Origin: Agapetus fuscipes
Taxonomy: Eukaryota > Arthropoda > Insecta > Trichoptera > Glossosomatidae
DNA: 64,000 bases
Reading direction: 5' to 3'
NCBI GenBank assembly: GCA_951799405.1
Contig: OX637333.1
Coordinates: 10,911,960 to 10,975,959 of the forward strand
Shown: positions 34,352 to 46,258 of the stretch, piece by piece
Numbering within the stretch: position 1 is the stretch's first letter
Layout: each line of letters opens with the position of its first letter
The notes under the pieces: model-generated
What the model saw: the letters and a program-made list of their open reading frames with translations, nothing else
Databases searched by the model: none
What the model was told of the DNA's origin: nothing
Translations under genes and position numbers: made by a program

Positions 34352-35266
34352 CAGCTGTCCCTCGATAATCCGACACAATTGGTAGTCCGACGGGAGGCTT
34401 GTCAGCGGAATCAACAAGTCTTCCATCAGCTTTGTACAGGCCCTAATAAGTATCTGTCCTGCAGCCTACATAAATGAAATTGTCAACTTCTTAACCAAGT
34501 ATTTAATGGTTATGAGTACAGGACAGTACCTCTAGTATTAACAAAACATATTTACACTCATATGTCCTGGCGAGACCTCGCCAGCGAAGAGTGAGACGTG
34601 AAATCAGGTAAGTATGAAGAAAATGGCATTGTGTATTTTCCCCTTTAAGTGTTTCCATGGTCATGTTGGCGGCTAGGGTTTTTTTAATTAAAATTTGTTT
34701 TCTGTTAGTTTTTGATGTCCATACATATGTATTATAATTTAGTGATTTTAAAAATGTAATTCGTCATGTATGTTCTTTGACTTATAGGTTGGTATGCGGC
34801 TGACCACCCATACTGTGAAAAAATGGTTCACTTTGCCGATGTCACCCCTGTCTCAGGGAAGGACGGCAAGAGTTGCAGGGCTTATGTTCATTTGAGATGG
34901 GTTCTTATAATGTAGGTCCACATGCGGCATGTGTTAGCGCGAAATTATACATGTCTGCTTGTGGGAATGCATTTGATGTAAATCTTAAATGGTATATATC
35001 CTTGCAGCTTAGATTAGATTAGATTAGATTAGATGGTAATATGGTGTAAAGAGTTTATACTTGTGAATATACGCGCTGTTTTATTTTCAGGGCATATTTG
35101 GATTTACCCTATCGAGGTGAATTTTATGCAATGTTTACATTATATGTTATACTGTTGGATAAAAATGTCAGAAATAACTTATCTCCGCCCAACACATTAC
35201 AGAAAAGCTTTTTGATAATCCAGCACCACCTTGGTCCCGCCCTGTGGGATTATCGAGGGACAGCTG
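34352..35266. mobile_element. pogo/Tigger-like non-autonomous element
   Basis: The inverted ends are CAGCTGTCCCTCGATAATCC at both sides (35247-35266 reversed), perfect over 20 bp and like Tigger/pogo termini. A 240-bp repeat is nested inside. No TA duplication could be confirmed. Confidence 0.7.
34783..35030 (+). repeat. 240-bp interspersed repeat with GATTA tail
   Basis: A full unit from TTTGACTTATAGGTTGG to CTTGCAGCTTAGATTA, then a (GATTA)4-type tail to about 35033. Confidence 0.9.
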
Positions 35267-35629
35267 GGTAACCATTGTCATAATATGAAGGAATCAGTAG
35301 GCAAGGAGGAATGGAGACATGCATTAAGTACTTAAATATATCTTTGGATTACATGTGTTTCACCATAATAAATAAAATTAATTCTAATAAATAGAATATA
35401 AATATGTTTTCTTTTCTACAATATTTGAGTCGTATAGAACCAAAAGGAACACGCAAAGTTATTTTTTTTTAAATGTGACAAATATCATTGATTGTAGAGG
35501 CATTAACTTTGTAATCTGTCATCCTTGGAGCGCCCTACACCATAAGTTTTATGATTTACCATTTCACACAATTTTGCTTTTTTACTTACCTACTTGCGCC
35601 CTGGCGTGGCAAAAAGTAAGTATTGTTTT
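35267..35629. other. Gene-free stretch
   Basis: AT-rich sequence; nothing recognised. Confidence 0.35.
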
Positions 35630-35935
35630 AGCGTGATTTTTTTATTACTTTGAGTATAATCAGACGTCCACGAATGGTTTCACAAACATACCGTTTTAAT
35701 TTTTTTTTTAAATATAAAAAACTTGGTTTTAATTCACTGAGTTAAAACAAAGTTTTTTATATATTTTTTGAAAATTGTAAAGATGAACTTTCACGAAGTC
35801 ACTGCTAAAAACCTAGATAATATAATACCGTTTTAATGTTGATGTAATTAATGACCTGACTATGCAAACGGTTTGTTTGCAAAACAGGTTGTGGATTTTG
35901 AATCATACTCAAAAGTAATCAAAAAATAAAGTTAT
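35630..35935. mobile_element. Possible MITE
   Basis: The left end has TTATTACTTTGAGTATAATC and the right, reversed, TGATTACTTTTGAGTATGATTC. Borders are approximate. Confidence 0.4.
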
Positions 35936-35993
35936 TTAATTTCTAATATTTTTCAGGGTTTGGTGGTTTACACAGTGAAAGTCCATTGTATAA

Positions 35994-36102
35994 TTAATTA
36001 AATAAATACACTGTTTTAATTCACTTATTATTTTAATTTAAATATGTGACATATTTAAAATAAAATAATAAGTGAATTAAAACAGTGTATTTATTTAATT
36101 AC
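35994..36102. mobile_element. Near-perfect palindromic MITE
   Basis: Arms of about 48 bp (ATAAATACACTGTTTTAATT ...) are mirrored around a loop near 36043-36051 (ATGTGACAT). It would fold to a long hairpin. Confidence 0.7.
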
Positions 36103-36654
36103 TTATTTAATTTCTGTCTATCAGATCAATACAATAAAACATGGATGGAAATTTCCTTATATATTGTATCTGAGAGAAATCTAGATAACCACCTTTGATT
36201 GTATAAGTCTCATTTGCTTGTTTTGATTTAGGAATGTTCCAATGACTTCTTACATGTTTATTGTTGTTGCTTATTTTGATATTGTTTTTTATACTATATT
36301 TTATAAAAAGGTAATTTTTGGTAGAAATTTCAATAATTTTTATTCTCTTACAAAAAGGCAATGGGGGAAGACAGGGGTTGGGCCTTCAGAATATTAACAT
36401 AATAAACAAATAAATAAAATGGTTTGAAAACATAAAATAAATAATTAAATTTTTGGATGATAGACTAAAATCAGAAATCAACAAAAAAAAATCTACAAAG
36501 CTGTTTCCACTATTATTTGAAATACATAAAAATGGCAAGAAGGAGCACTCCATAGTAGCAAATAAATGCAAGAAAATATCTTTAACCACTTGACTGAAAA
36601 AATCAGCACTAAATGCCCTTTGGTCCATGGTTGCTTTAATTTGTCCTAATGTTC

Positions 36655-36862
36655 CTTGACTTGTAGGTAGGTGTGATACTGACCATACCATAGTGCAAAA
36701 ATTGGTTGACTTCTGCCATTGCCACCCCTGTTTCAGGGAAAGCCGGGAAGAATTGCAGGGTTTGAGTTTCATTTTGTAAGTACACATGCAGTATGTGTGA
36801 GCGCAACTTACACACGTTTACTTGTGGATATGCCTTTAATATGAATTATACATTTTATAGTT
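36655..36862 (+). repeat. 240-bp interspersed repeat, diverged
   Basis: It begins TTCCTTGACTTGTAGGTAGG and keeps the CACCCCTGTTTCAGGGAAAG and GTACACATGCAGTATGTGTG blocks. Confidence 0.75.
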
Positions 36863-36984
36863 TTGCAACAGGGATGGGACAATGTTACAAAGGCGTCGTG
36901 CCCAAGAGGTCGCAACAGTAATTTAAACAAGAGTGTTAAAAATAAGTCTCATGATGGTTCCATTCCCCTTCACCATCACTTTAA

Positions 36985-37130
36985 CCCTGGTTCAACAGAT
37001 GTGAATGACTAATTATTAATTAAGAAGTCATTACTTTTATTTTATGACTTAATACCTGTTTTTGGCCCGGTGAAAATAGGTTGGTGAAATGAATTTCTCC
37101 TCACAAATTTATTTTTTTATTTTAATTTAT
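36985..37130 (+). mobile_element. SINE family S2, 3' fragment
   Basis: AACCCTGGTTCAACAGATG and then GGTGAAAATAGGTTGGTG match the 3' half of the SINE at 39330-39545. Confidence 0.5.
37108..37121 (-). terminator. Possible polyadenylation signals of ornithine decarboxylase
   Basis: Two AATAAA motifs on the minus strand lie about 230 bp after the stop, in SINE-like sequence. Confidence 0.25.
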
Positions 37131-37346
37131 CTAAAATGGTAGGTTGATGTCACGGGTCCTTGTGACTGTAAGTAATATTTTTTCCGCTAATTTGTGTCGA
37201 CCCTATGGTCTGCAGAAGTATTATGGAGTGCTCGCCCTTCCCAATACCTCACAATTTTACAATGAAGTAAGACGTACTGTGATCTGTATTGGAAAAAATC
37301 AGACAAATATGCATGTTTTAAAGATGTGCTTGTGCTTGTGGGGGCG

Positions 37347-40300
37347 TCAGTTGAGGGCCACGGAGACGCAGGAGGGCGGTGGCGGAGGGGCGGCGGGGGT
37401 CAGCGCGGGAGAGAGGGGCGGCGAGGGGCGCAGCAGTGCCTCCTGCCCACCCGCAAAGTGATCCTCTGTTAGCGGGGACAACTCCTTCAGGGCGCACCTG
37501 CAACATAATGTAAGCCACATTCAATGAAACAATGATCCTAGTTCCAACACATTACTTTTCTTCTGCAGAAGCTTCACTGGTTCTCAGAACCAGAGCAGAT
37601 AGAATGTAAAGAGCTGTTGATGGTCTACAAAACTCTAATCAAAACCACCTTAATAACCCAATGAGCTAATCAAGCCCATTGCCCTCGGCAAAAAAGCTTA
37701 ACCTGCGTTTGGCAGAAACCAGGACCGAAACACAGATTGAAGAACCAGGAAGAAGAGTGCAAGCTTTGTTTGGAAGTTGCTGGTCCTCATCATGTGAGAG
37801 ATATGGAGGAACATGTTAAATTCCACAATTTGTTTTTCTTTTTTTAAATTCTGCATTGAAGGCAAGCTTCCAATAAAGTTCTGGCACAAGCGTCCTTGGA
37901 GTGACTACATCACGAAACAGTACTCAAAAATTATCAACTCATCATCATTTAAAGGTGCGTCTGTTCGGAGTTGCTATGATTCTGTAGTGCCTATGTAGTG
38001 AATTCTCAAAATGGCATTTCAAAAATTGACATTATTATTATCATGAACTCACCACAAATCAGCGGTCACATAAGCCGACACATTGGGCACGGGGAACCCA
38101 TTGAAGGGGCTCGCAACAGGCAGAGTATAAGCGCCCATGTCCCTGAACACCAGCCAGTCGCCCACGTCCAGGGGGGGCAGGGGCACGGCCTCGGCAATGC
38201 GGTCCATGCTGTCGCAGGTGGGCCCCCACAGGCTGCTGGGGAGCAGGGGGGCGCCGGGCAGGCAGGGGGCCAGGGGCTCGGCTGCTACCTCCTGATGGTC
38301 GTACAGCAGGCAGTTGAAGGAGCCGTACACACCGTCGTTCAGGAAGTACATGGCATGGGTGATGGCACCATCTGCAGCGTACAGCTGAAATATAAAGTAA
38401 CAGTTTTACAGCCATTACACGCTATTGTAGATGCATTTGGCCACCATTCTGAACAGGTTTATTCCATCCAGCCCCAGGTCGGAAGTCAACAGTAATTGGA
38501 AGATGTATGAAAGCACAGTTTGTCCAGCAATCCATACACAATCCGCGCAAAATGCATGGTGTCTGAAAAGGCCCTTAAACTTCAGGAAATCAAAAATTGA
38601 AGCACAATTCAATTCTTTGTAGTTTACATTTTTATGTAAGAAAATAGTTTTAGCCTACTATAGACATTTTAATATTATTTTATAAGATTTCAAAATCTAA
38701 CAATAGAGTTCCTCCCAGCGTGTTGATGACTGTGAGGCTGCACTGTAACTAGGGAAACCTGTTGTGCACAAAAAAATCATTCAAGGTGATGACATTATAT
38801 TAGTATAACATAATATATACCTGTCTCTTAGCATGGACGCAGCAAGCCAGCGTAAAAGCCGACGCGACAAAATAACGACCCGGCTCCGCAATAACCCTCA
38901 CTCTCTCCGCATCGGGAAAGTGCATCTCCAGCGCAGACCCGACCACCGCAGCGATCGCATCGATGGAAGACCCAGTGCCTCCCGGGAAACCACCACCGAT
39001 ATCCAGGAGATCCATGCGGTGGCCCAGGCGTGCGCCTTCATCAAACAGGGCTGCGGCATGGCTGATGGCCCTGGCGAAGACCTCTGGCTCGCCGCAGCCT
39101 GAGCCCACATGGAAGGAGACCCCCACCACGCTGAGGCCCAGCACGCGTGCTTGCTTGAGGAGACGCGGCGCCTCCAGCACAGGGTCGCAGCCAAACTTGA
39201 AGCCCAGCGGGCACTGAGCCACCTTGGCGTCACATCTAATGCGCACCACCAACCTGAAGTACAAACAATTACAATTTTATACACTTAAAACCCATTCAGT
39301 TAATATCTATGTTGCAAAGTTATCTATAGTCGGTGTTATAGCCGCGGGGATCAAGACAGGTTATTTGGAACTGGATAACGCTGGTTCGAATCCCGCGACG
39401 ATAACTTCGACCCTGGTTCAACAGATGCCGTTGCATGCACACAAGCTTTTGCTTTCGCATGAAGACAACTGGCCAGGTAAAATAGGTTGGTGGATTGCAT
39501 TTCTTTCCACAAATCTATTTTTTTTTCAAAAAAAAAAAAAAAAATCTTAACATTTGCGATTCATATTAAATGCATGTTCACAAACAGACACATGTTTGCA
39601 CTTACAAATACTGCATGTGTCGCAGTGGCGAAGGGTGACATTCAACAGAAGGGAAGCCGGTTGAAAAGTTATTAATATCAGTACAACCACAAGTATTCCA
39701 CACTGAGTTCAATTGAAAAAAAATTAAGCAAGGAAAACAAAATATTTTGTTTAATTTGCAACTACCTGTAATCCATGTATATTTTTGGTAGAACGACTTA
39801 CGAAAATATTTGGAAAATCCGTTCCTCCCTCAATTGTCATGTCTGGAAGAGCACGGCCCAATATGTAACATGCTTTTTTGTTATACAAAAATATTTTTCT
39901 CGAAGTGTAAAAAAACTGTTCAATCTATTTGAAAAAGGGCGATATTTTAATGTAACTGAGGACTTCCACATAATCCAGCAAATCCATGAAACTTACAACG
40001 CACACACAAATTCATAAAAAGCAAAAACAATTTAACCCTTCAAGTGCTGGAAGGCGGATCCGCGCTCATAGTACTAAATGCGATTTTTTTCATTTTTCTC
40101 TAGTTTTACATAGCAATGAGATCGAAAATCGCATGAAATACTGCTTTTGGGTAGAATCATCCACCAATAAATTCAAAGCATTCATTTTTGTTTGTAGGTA
40201 TTTTAAATATAATATTTAAGTTGACCTTTACAACGAAAGTTGTAAGTCCACAACTCCAGGAATCAAAAATGTCAGTGGAACTTGAACAGGAAAAACTTTG

Positions 40301-43300
40301 AGGGATAGAGTTAGGAATGAATGGGTAAAAAAATAATGTAATTTGAAAGAGGATGTGAAAGTTAAGGTACAAAAGAATGTGATGAGATGGTTTGGGCATG
40401 TGGAAAGAATGAAGGATGATAGACTGACAAAGTATGTATACAAAGAAAGTGTGAAAAGAAAAAGAGGGAAGGGACGACCGAGAAAAGTATGGAGTGATCA
40501 GATTGAGGAGATTGTGAAAGAATGGGATATACAAAGTGAGCGTAAAAGAAGAAAATGCATGAAAAAGGTGATAGATATGAAGGAATTGAAAGAGGTATGT
40601 CAGGATAAGAAAAAATGGAGGCAACTCTGCAGAGGCTCTGGCCACCCCTAGCGGAATGGCGACAGAGTAACAGTTACAGTTACCTTAAAAACGGGCTGTT
40701 AAAAAAGCCGAATTCCATTTTTTTTTGACATAAGAACACTAACACACTCAAAAAAATCTTTGTGTAAATAAAAAGGGTCACTAACTTATATTTTTTGTGA
40801 AGTATTTGGATTTCTTGCCTACGCATACTAATGAGGTATATCTATTTTTAGAATCTCGATCTTTTTTCTGCAATTTAAATTATGATGGAGTATAATAATA
40901 ATTTCACAAAAGTTTTTTTTTTGGTAGGCACTAAAAAACTTTATTTCACTGTACCTACTTTGAGAAAAAAAAAACCCACAGGAGATATGTTTTGTATCTT
41001 TGGAGATATTTAATATAAAAACCAAGAGTTGGGTGGCTGGATTAGGCAGAAAATCGCTGGCACTTGAGCTGGTTAGTTGTGACATTTTAAACCAAAAATA
41101 AGTCCTATCTCGAAAATGACCACTTTACAGGAGAGACTAAAATGTGTTTAAAAAATAATGTCTCAGTCCACATGATTACCAAAAAAAAATGTAAATGTTT
41201 ATTTTCTTAGGCCCGGTAGTTTCATCGTTAGCATATGTGACTTTAAACTGATAAAAAAAACTATCCACTCGATTGACATAAGTGCGTCCTTTTCATTCTG
41301 TATAAAGTCGCTATGCTAACGATGAAACTACCGGGCCTTAATGTTTATTGTTTATTTTGACAAAATATGAAAATTGTTACTATGTAGTTTGTTTATAATA
41401 AAACGTAGGACAAAATCACACATAAAAAACACCAACAAATTAGATAGGAATTATTGCCAGATCACCCTCGATATGCTGTTCTACCCGATAAGATTCCGGT
41501 TACAAAAAAAATACAGTTGTTTTTAAAAATATGTTTCTTATACTTTATGGCCTTAGTAAAAAAGTGACATTTATGAGAAAAATAACGCGTAGGGTATTGA
41601 TTGTTTTTATATTTAAATAATGACGCCAAAAAAAATATATTAAAAAACTCGTTTTTTTTACATTTTTTCCTTCTAATTTTGTTGTTTTGTATTTTGGAAA
41701 TATTTATTTTCTTTATAATTATAGAATGATACAAAGTCTAAACTACGATGCAGTTTAGTTAATGGAATGTGAACAGTTTTTGAGATAATATGAAAAAACT
41801 GTTTTCAAGAATTAAATAAATAAATTAGTTTCAGTTTTTTCATATTATCTCAAAAACTATTCACATTCCATTAATTAAACTGCATCGTTTTGTAGACTCG
41901 TTAAGAACCTTGTCAAACAGAACAAATCTGTCCGGTTTGTCTATACCAGTGGTTTCCAACCTAGGGGTGATGAGGCGATGGGGGGGCGATAGTCCCCTGA
42001 AACCTATGCCTACCCTCCATCAACAGATTTTTTGAGATGCAATATTTTTTGGGAAACCGCACGCCCCCGACATCGGTTATTTTTTACAACATTGATGTTT
42101 ACGCATAAGGGGCGATGGGCTTATCTATTACGCATAAAGGAGAGATAGGCGATAAAACGTTGGGAACACTGTTCTATGGTTTTTTCTATCCGTTGTGTGA
42201 TTGGAAGTCTAGTAGTATAAAGGGAAATATCTGGGGATCCCATTTAAAACTATAGACAACCCCGACAGGATCTGTGCTGTGTGAAGAGGGCATAACAGTT
42301 TAGGGGTGGTGGAGTGTGATATGTTTGTGGACTTACTTGGCACGTGGATGATGCTGCTTAATCTTGAGCAGCTCAAACTCACTGTCAAAGGTCATGGTGT
42401 TGACGCCGGTGCTGAGGGCGTGGCGCACGTGGGACGCTGGCTTGGCCGGGTTGGCAAAGATGATGCGGCTGAAAATAACATTCATGATACGTCAAATTAA
42501 ATCCAAACCTCAAATTAAATCCAAACCTCAAATTAACAAAAACCCCACAAATTTTACTGACCTTCCCTGAAACAGGGGTGAGATTGGCAAAGTGAACCAT
42601 TTTTTAGTATGGGTGGTCAGCTGCATACCAACCTATAAGTCAAGAAATGCTATAATTAGCATTTTTTTCAATCTTATGCTCTTATCTGCTTTCTCAAGAC
42701 ATTATTAGTAACCTCATTGTTATTCCACACTTTTTATCATTTATCTATTATGGCAACACAAACAAGGTAGATATAATAAAAGGTGTGTGAATGAGACAGT
42801 GTTGGTGGATTGGCCGTCCGTCCCTCTTTAAGGGCGCTATTGTCAACAAGAGCAGGCTTGATTGCTGCCTCTCTCCAGGCCTAGGTTTACATACCTCATA
42901 TTCACTATTTCTAGTTTTAGTTTTATTCTACTGGGTGAATGTGATGACTATCAATGACTTACAGCCATTTTACATTAGACGCATTCTGCCACTATTCTGC
43001 CCGGTTTGTCTATAGTTTTTTTCTATCCGGTGACGGGTCGAAAGTCAGTAGTGTATGGAGATGTATGCAGGCATTCACACATTTACATCCATAGACAATC
43101 CGGGCAGAATGTGTTGTCTGAAAAAGGCCTTAATATACTCACTCTGGGTGCACCCCGAGGTCCAGCACCTGGTTGATCTCAGCCTTGGAGGCGCAGTCAA
43201 AGCCCGCCCCCAGTGCTGCCAACACCTCCAGGACCACCTGCATGTCATTGCACTTCACCGCTGCACCGAAGAACAAACGCATTATCATTCAATTCTAAAT

Positions 43301-44285
43301 AATCTACATGCTTCCAGTTCATCGCAAAACATAACTAAGGTGAATATATTGATACCCTCTCTTAAAATTGAGGAAGACTTGGTTGAATGTTTTTACTTTC
43401 GTTTTTATTTTTCTCTCTTTCAGTTACAAGTTACAGGTTACAAGTTTTCTGCCCACCGGGCTGACAAATAATGAGATAAAATGTTTGCTTTTTATTTAAT
43501 TTAAGTGCTCGAGATTTATTACTAAATTTGTGTTGGCCGGTGTTTTGCCGAACGCCGGCCAATCAGCGTGCAGGGTTAAGTTTTGTCATGGAGTTCGGCG
43601 GGCGGCGAATTCCAGGGCCTTCATTACTTGAGTGTGGCGTATCAATATATAGTGTAACTTTTCACCGCATTGTCCTCTAAGCGGTAGCATGTAAAGAGGT
43701 AACTTGACCATTGTAAGTGGAGATTTCTCAGCTTCCAAGGGGGCTGGTTCTTGTTTCTTGTGAAGGCTGAGTAAGCCCTGCTAGTATTTTTACATTGGGT
43801 TTGAAATAAGAAATCATTTCTGACACCCCTGGCTTATTTCACTTTAACTGATTTACCCTTTTAAACAAAAGTGTTGTCAACTGTATTATTTCATAGATGG
43901 TACACAGTTTATCCAATTGGAATTATTCATTGAGAAATCTAAAATAAGTTTGGAATGAGCATTCTACCCACTGAGCTATTGATCGGACTTTTAATTAATA
44001 GTGTACTTGATTTACTGGTCACGAAGCAACTCCATAATATTAAAACAACAGCAACATAGATTAAGTAGATAAGTTTTGTTAGAAGTAAGAATTGTTAGAA
44101 GTCTCACCATAGTGTGGCTCCACGCGGGGCATCTTCTCCTTCCACCGCCTAAACTTGTCCACAATGTCCCCCAGATCCAGCACATAGAAGGCCTCTTCCT
44201 GCCTCCTTGCCGCCGACTCCGCCACCTGCCTGGAGGCGCTCCAGCCTTCCCCCACCACCTGCACGCGCTCTTGCAGCTTCACCAT
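37347..44285 (-). CDS. Odc1: Ornithine decarboxylase, 6 coding exons
   Basis: Exons (minus) are 44285-44108, 43260-43143, 42468-42337, 39253-38821, 38384-38053 and 37497-37347. All introns are GT/AG and phases fit, giving 447 residues. The enzyme decarboxylates ornithine to putrescine, the first step of polyamine synthesis, in the cytosol as a PLP-dependent homodimer. Seen are the PLP Lys62 in PHYAVKCN, Asp81, Lys162 in FKFG, His191 in SFHVGSG, the phosphate-binding GGG at 229-231, EPGRY at 266-270, Asp304 in NDGVYGSFN, the catalytic Cys344-Asp345 in WGPTCDSMD and Tyr373 in MGAYT. Antizyme inhibitors lose several of these, so this is a real decarboxylase. The start is the first ATG in frame; the frame is open upstream to a TAG at 44355-44357 but has no other ATG. 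The C-terminal tail is Pro/Ala-rich ([11 protein letters not shown]). Introns are full of repeats. Confidence 0.95.
38440..38590. mobile_element. MITE copy, family M1
   Basis: The right part CAATCCGCGCAAAATGCATG and then GTCTGAAAAGGCCCTTA parallels 43090-43131. The family also occurs at about 41890-42300. Confidence 0.5.
39330..39545 (+). mobile_element. SINE family S2 with A-rich tail
   Basis: A B box GGTTCGAATCCC at about 39390-39402 is preceded by a degraded A box, and followed by a body ending GGTTGGTGGATTGCATTTC and a poly(A) tail at 39530-39544. It lies in the ODC intron between exons 3 and 4. Confidence 0.65.
39631..40279. other. ODC intron sequence with one hAT-like end
   Basis: CAGTGGCGAAGGGTGACAT at 39631 resembles the end of the MITE at 10578; the other end was not found. 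The rest is AT-rich without signal. Confidence 0.35.
40280..40680 (+). pseudogene. LINE 3' end (best copy of its family)
   Basis: The frame 40343-40651 reads [20 protein letters not shown], then [18 protein letters not shown] and [14 protein letters not shown] to a stop. This is the C-terminus of an endonuclease-type LINE. The tail is short and ACAGTT-like (40668-40683). The upstream part of the element is missing. Confidence 0.75.
40690..41215. other. ODC intron, nothing recognised
   Basis: AT-rich with T and A tracts; no coding or repeat signal. Confidence 0.35.
41220..41337. mobile_element. Harbinger-type MITE, 118 bp
   Basis: Inverted ends GGCCCGGTAGTTTCATCGTT are perfect over 20 bp and extend to about 38. 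TTA flanks both sides (41217-41219 and 41338-41340). Confidence 0.85.
41734..41901. mobile_element. Palindromic MITE
   Basis: Arms of about 70 bp mirror each other (ATGGAATGTGAACAGTTTTT and its reverse partner), with a short centre near 41800-41830. Confidence 0.7.
41947..42171. mobile_element. hAT-type MITE inside a family M1 MITE
   Basis: The ends are CAGTGGTTTCCAACCTAG and, from the right, CAGTGTTCCCAACGTT. The flanks GTCTATAC and TTCTATGG agree at 5 of 8 positions. The M1 copy at about 41890-42300 continues on both sides. Confidence 0.7.
42560..42648 (-). repeat. 240-bp repeat, 5' fragment
   Basis: It covers CTTCCCTGAAACAGGGGTGA to CAACCTATAAGTCAAG only. Confidence 0.75.
42680..42875 (+). 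repeat. Repeat shared with the RTN4IP1 intron
   Basis: Partner of 9300-9480: CCTCATTGTTATTCCACAC, ACACAAACAAGGTAGATAT and a CCTCTTTAAGGGCGCT end. Confidence 0.45.
42970..43135. mobile_element. MITE copy, family M1
   Basis: Left ATTCTGCCCGGTTTGTCTAT and right ATAGACAATCCGGGCAGAAT are inverted. It ends TCTGAAAAAGGCCTTA just before ODC exon 2. Confidence 0.65.
43650..43995 (-). mobile_element. SINE family S1, diverged and interrupted
   Basis: The body (TTGTGAAGGCTGAGTAAG, TTTGAAATAAGAAATCATTT) and a head remnant (CCCACTGAGCTATTGATCGG) match the S1 copy at 3395-3700, with about 100 bp of other sequence between. Confidence 0.6.
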
Positions 44286-44784
44286 GATGCCCGTCTTCAC
44301 AACCAGCTTGCCGAATGGACACACCGCGGCCACAAATCCAAAAGAAACAACAAGCTAACCCGATTCAACGGAAATAAAACTGAAAGCAACAAGCTTAGAA
44401 GCAGGGCGATGGAAAACTCAAACAAAACTCAAGTAACACTTGTCACAGTGAAAGCCATGAAAATCAACTGGGGGGAGGGGGTAACTCTCGGAATGAAATA
44501 AATGTTTCTAATTTTTTGAACTAGGTTGTAAAAAGTTTTTTTAGAGATTTCTTTGTGTCAAATGTTTGAAATGAAAGTGTTTGTCGCGTGCGGCAGTCGT
44601 TGATAACTCCAGTCAACCAAGAAACTGAAAACAGAAAAGCAAAAACAACAATGTAACAATGTATGATGCAGTATGCCGGACAGATGTGAGGTGAATTTAA
44701 ATGGTTCTGGAATGGCAACATAAAAATTGGTGCTAAATAATCATAGTTTTATATATTTTGGACAAATTCTTTGCGCCATCTTTA

Positions 44785-45003
44785 ACTAACGCCAACCACT
44801 CCACTTGAAGTGGGGGCTTGTTAGCATACAAGGAGGCTAGTTTTTATCTTTTGTGAAGGTTGCGTAAAGCTTGCACAGTACTTTTATTTTGGATTTGAAA
44901 TAAACACCGAAACAGTAAATCATTTCAGACACCCTTGGTGGAGATCGAACCCTTGCCCTCTAGCGTGGAATGTGAGCATTCTAACAACTGAGCTCTAGAC
45001 TGG
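44785..45003 (-). mobile_element. SINE family S1 copy
   Basis: The minus strand has the tRNA-like head with a weak B box (GGGTTCGATCTCC) and the body to about 44785. It lies upstream of the ODC start. Confidence 0.65.
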
Positions 45004-45111
45004 AGATAGTGAGTAAATAGTAAAATAGTTATTGTTTGTCGCATCTGCATAACAATTTTAGCCTTCACCATTGTAAACTAGCCATATTTTTTTACATCCT
45101 TCTTAACCCTC

Positions 45112-46258
45112 CTCATAGAATGGATTTCCAGCTTTCTAAAAGACAGATCTATCCAAACAGTCATCGATGGTAGTAAATCAGCCCTGCTACCAATCAATTC
45201 CGGTGTCCCCCAAGGATCCGTCTTGTCTCCGACACTTTTTCTTATGCACATCAATGATTTACTATCCTGTGCTCCTATCCACTGCTATGCCGATGACAGT
45301 ACAATACATGACGGTTTCTCTTTTACAAAGCCCCCAAATAGTTCAGCGATATCTATTGCTCGTGAATCATTAGCTTCAAAGATCAATACAGATCTCAGGG
45401 CTGTCAGCCGTTGGGGCACTGACAACCTTGTAGAGTTCAACGTCAAAAAGACTCAAGCATGTCTGATATCCTTAAAGAGGATTCCAAACAACTATCTCCC
45501 AACTTTCGGCAATGTCTCCCTCTCTAACCATGAACACTTAAATCTTCTTGGTGTTTCTCTGTCATCAGAGTTAAAATACCATGATGCTATTGAGTCTCGC
45601 ACAACTTCCGCTTTCCGGCGACTCGGCATATTATACAGAGCCCGTAGGTTTTTTACTTCAGCCCAGTTATTGACTCTGTATAAATCCCAAATCCGCCCCA
45701 TTATCGAATATGGCAGCCATCTCTGGTGTGGTATGTCCAAGAAGTTGAGTGACCAACTTGATTCTGTGCAAAGGAGGGCAGTGAGGTTGATCAATGATCC
45801 TTCTCTGACATCCGATCTGCAGCTGCTCCAGCACAGAAGAAAAGTTGGAATGCTCAGTCTTTTTTATCGATATTACCACGGAGCTTGTTCTAATGAGCTC
45901 CATTCATTAATCCCTCCCCCTCGCATTTCAGAAAGGGAAACTCGTAGTACGACTCTCATTCATCCCTTTGCAGTCGATCTCAAAACTATGAGAACTTGGC
46001 GTTTTCATGACTCATTCCTTTGCCAAACTGCCCGTTTATGGAATGGTCTACCAGTATCTGTGTTCCCTTCCCAATTTAATCCGGTTTTATTCAAAACCAA
46101 CATCAATCACCACTTCCTTGCAGCGCCTCACGACAGAACCAAGAACTCAAGCAACACCTCTGCGGCACCCTTCCAGGGTGACATAGACCCCCAAGACTCA
46201 CAAGAATTGGGGAGCCTCCCGCACAGGATTCCTTAAAAAAAAAAAAAAAAAAATTCTC
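45112..46258 (+). mobile_element. CR1/Jockey-like LINE, 5' truncated
   Basis: It begins inside the reverse transcriptase and ends in a poly(A) tract at 46235-46252. The coding frame is intact over its whole length, so the insertion is young. Confidence 0.88.
45120..46236 (+). pseudogene. Reverse transcriptase C-terminal half
   Basis: The frame has NSGVPQGSVLSPTLFLMHIND and the catalytic CYADDSTIH. The thumb and connection parts follow: LNLLGVSLSSELKYHDAI, SQIRPIIEYGSHLW, QRRAVRLINDPSL and FCQTARLWNGLPVSVFP. No stops occur to 46236. The fingers and endonuclease are missing through 5' truncation, so it cannot move itself. It lies between the ODC start and the upstream exon. Confidence 0.9.

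Noticed and set aside
37998..38495. 165-codon frame on the + strand
   Set aside because: Antisense shadow of the GC-rich ornithine decarboxylase exon 5.
44286..44333. N-terminal extension of ornithine decarboxylase beginning MAAVCPFGK
   Set aside because: The first codon is GTG, not ATG, so the ATG at 44285 is preferred.
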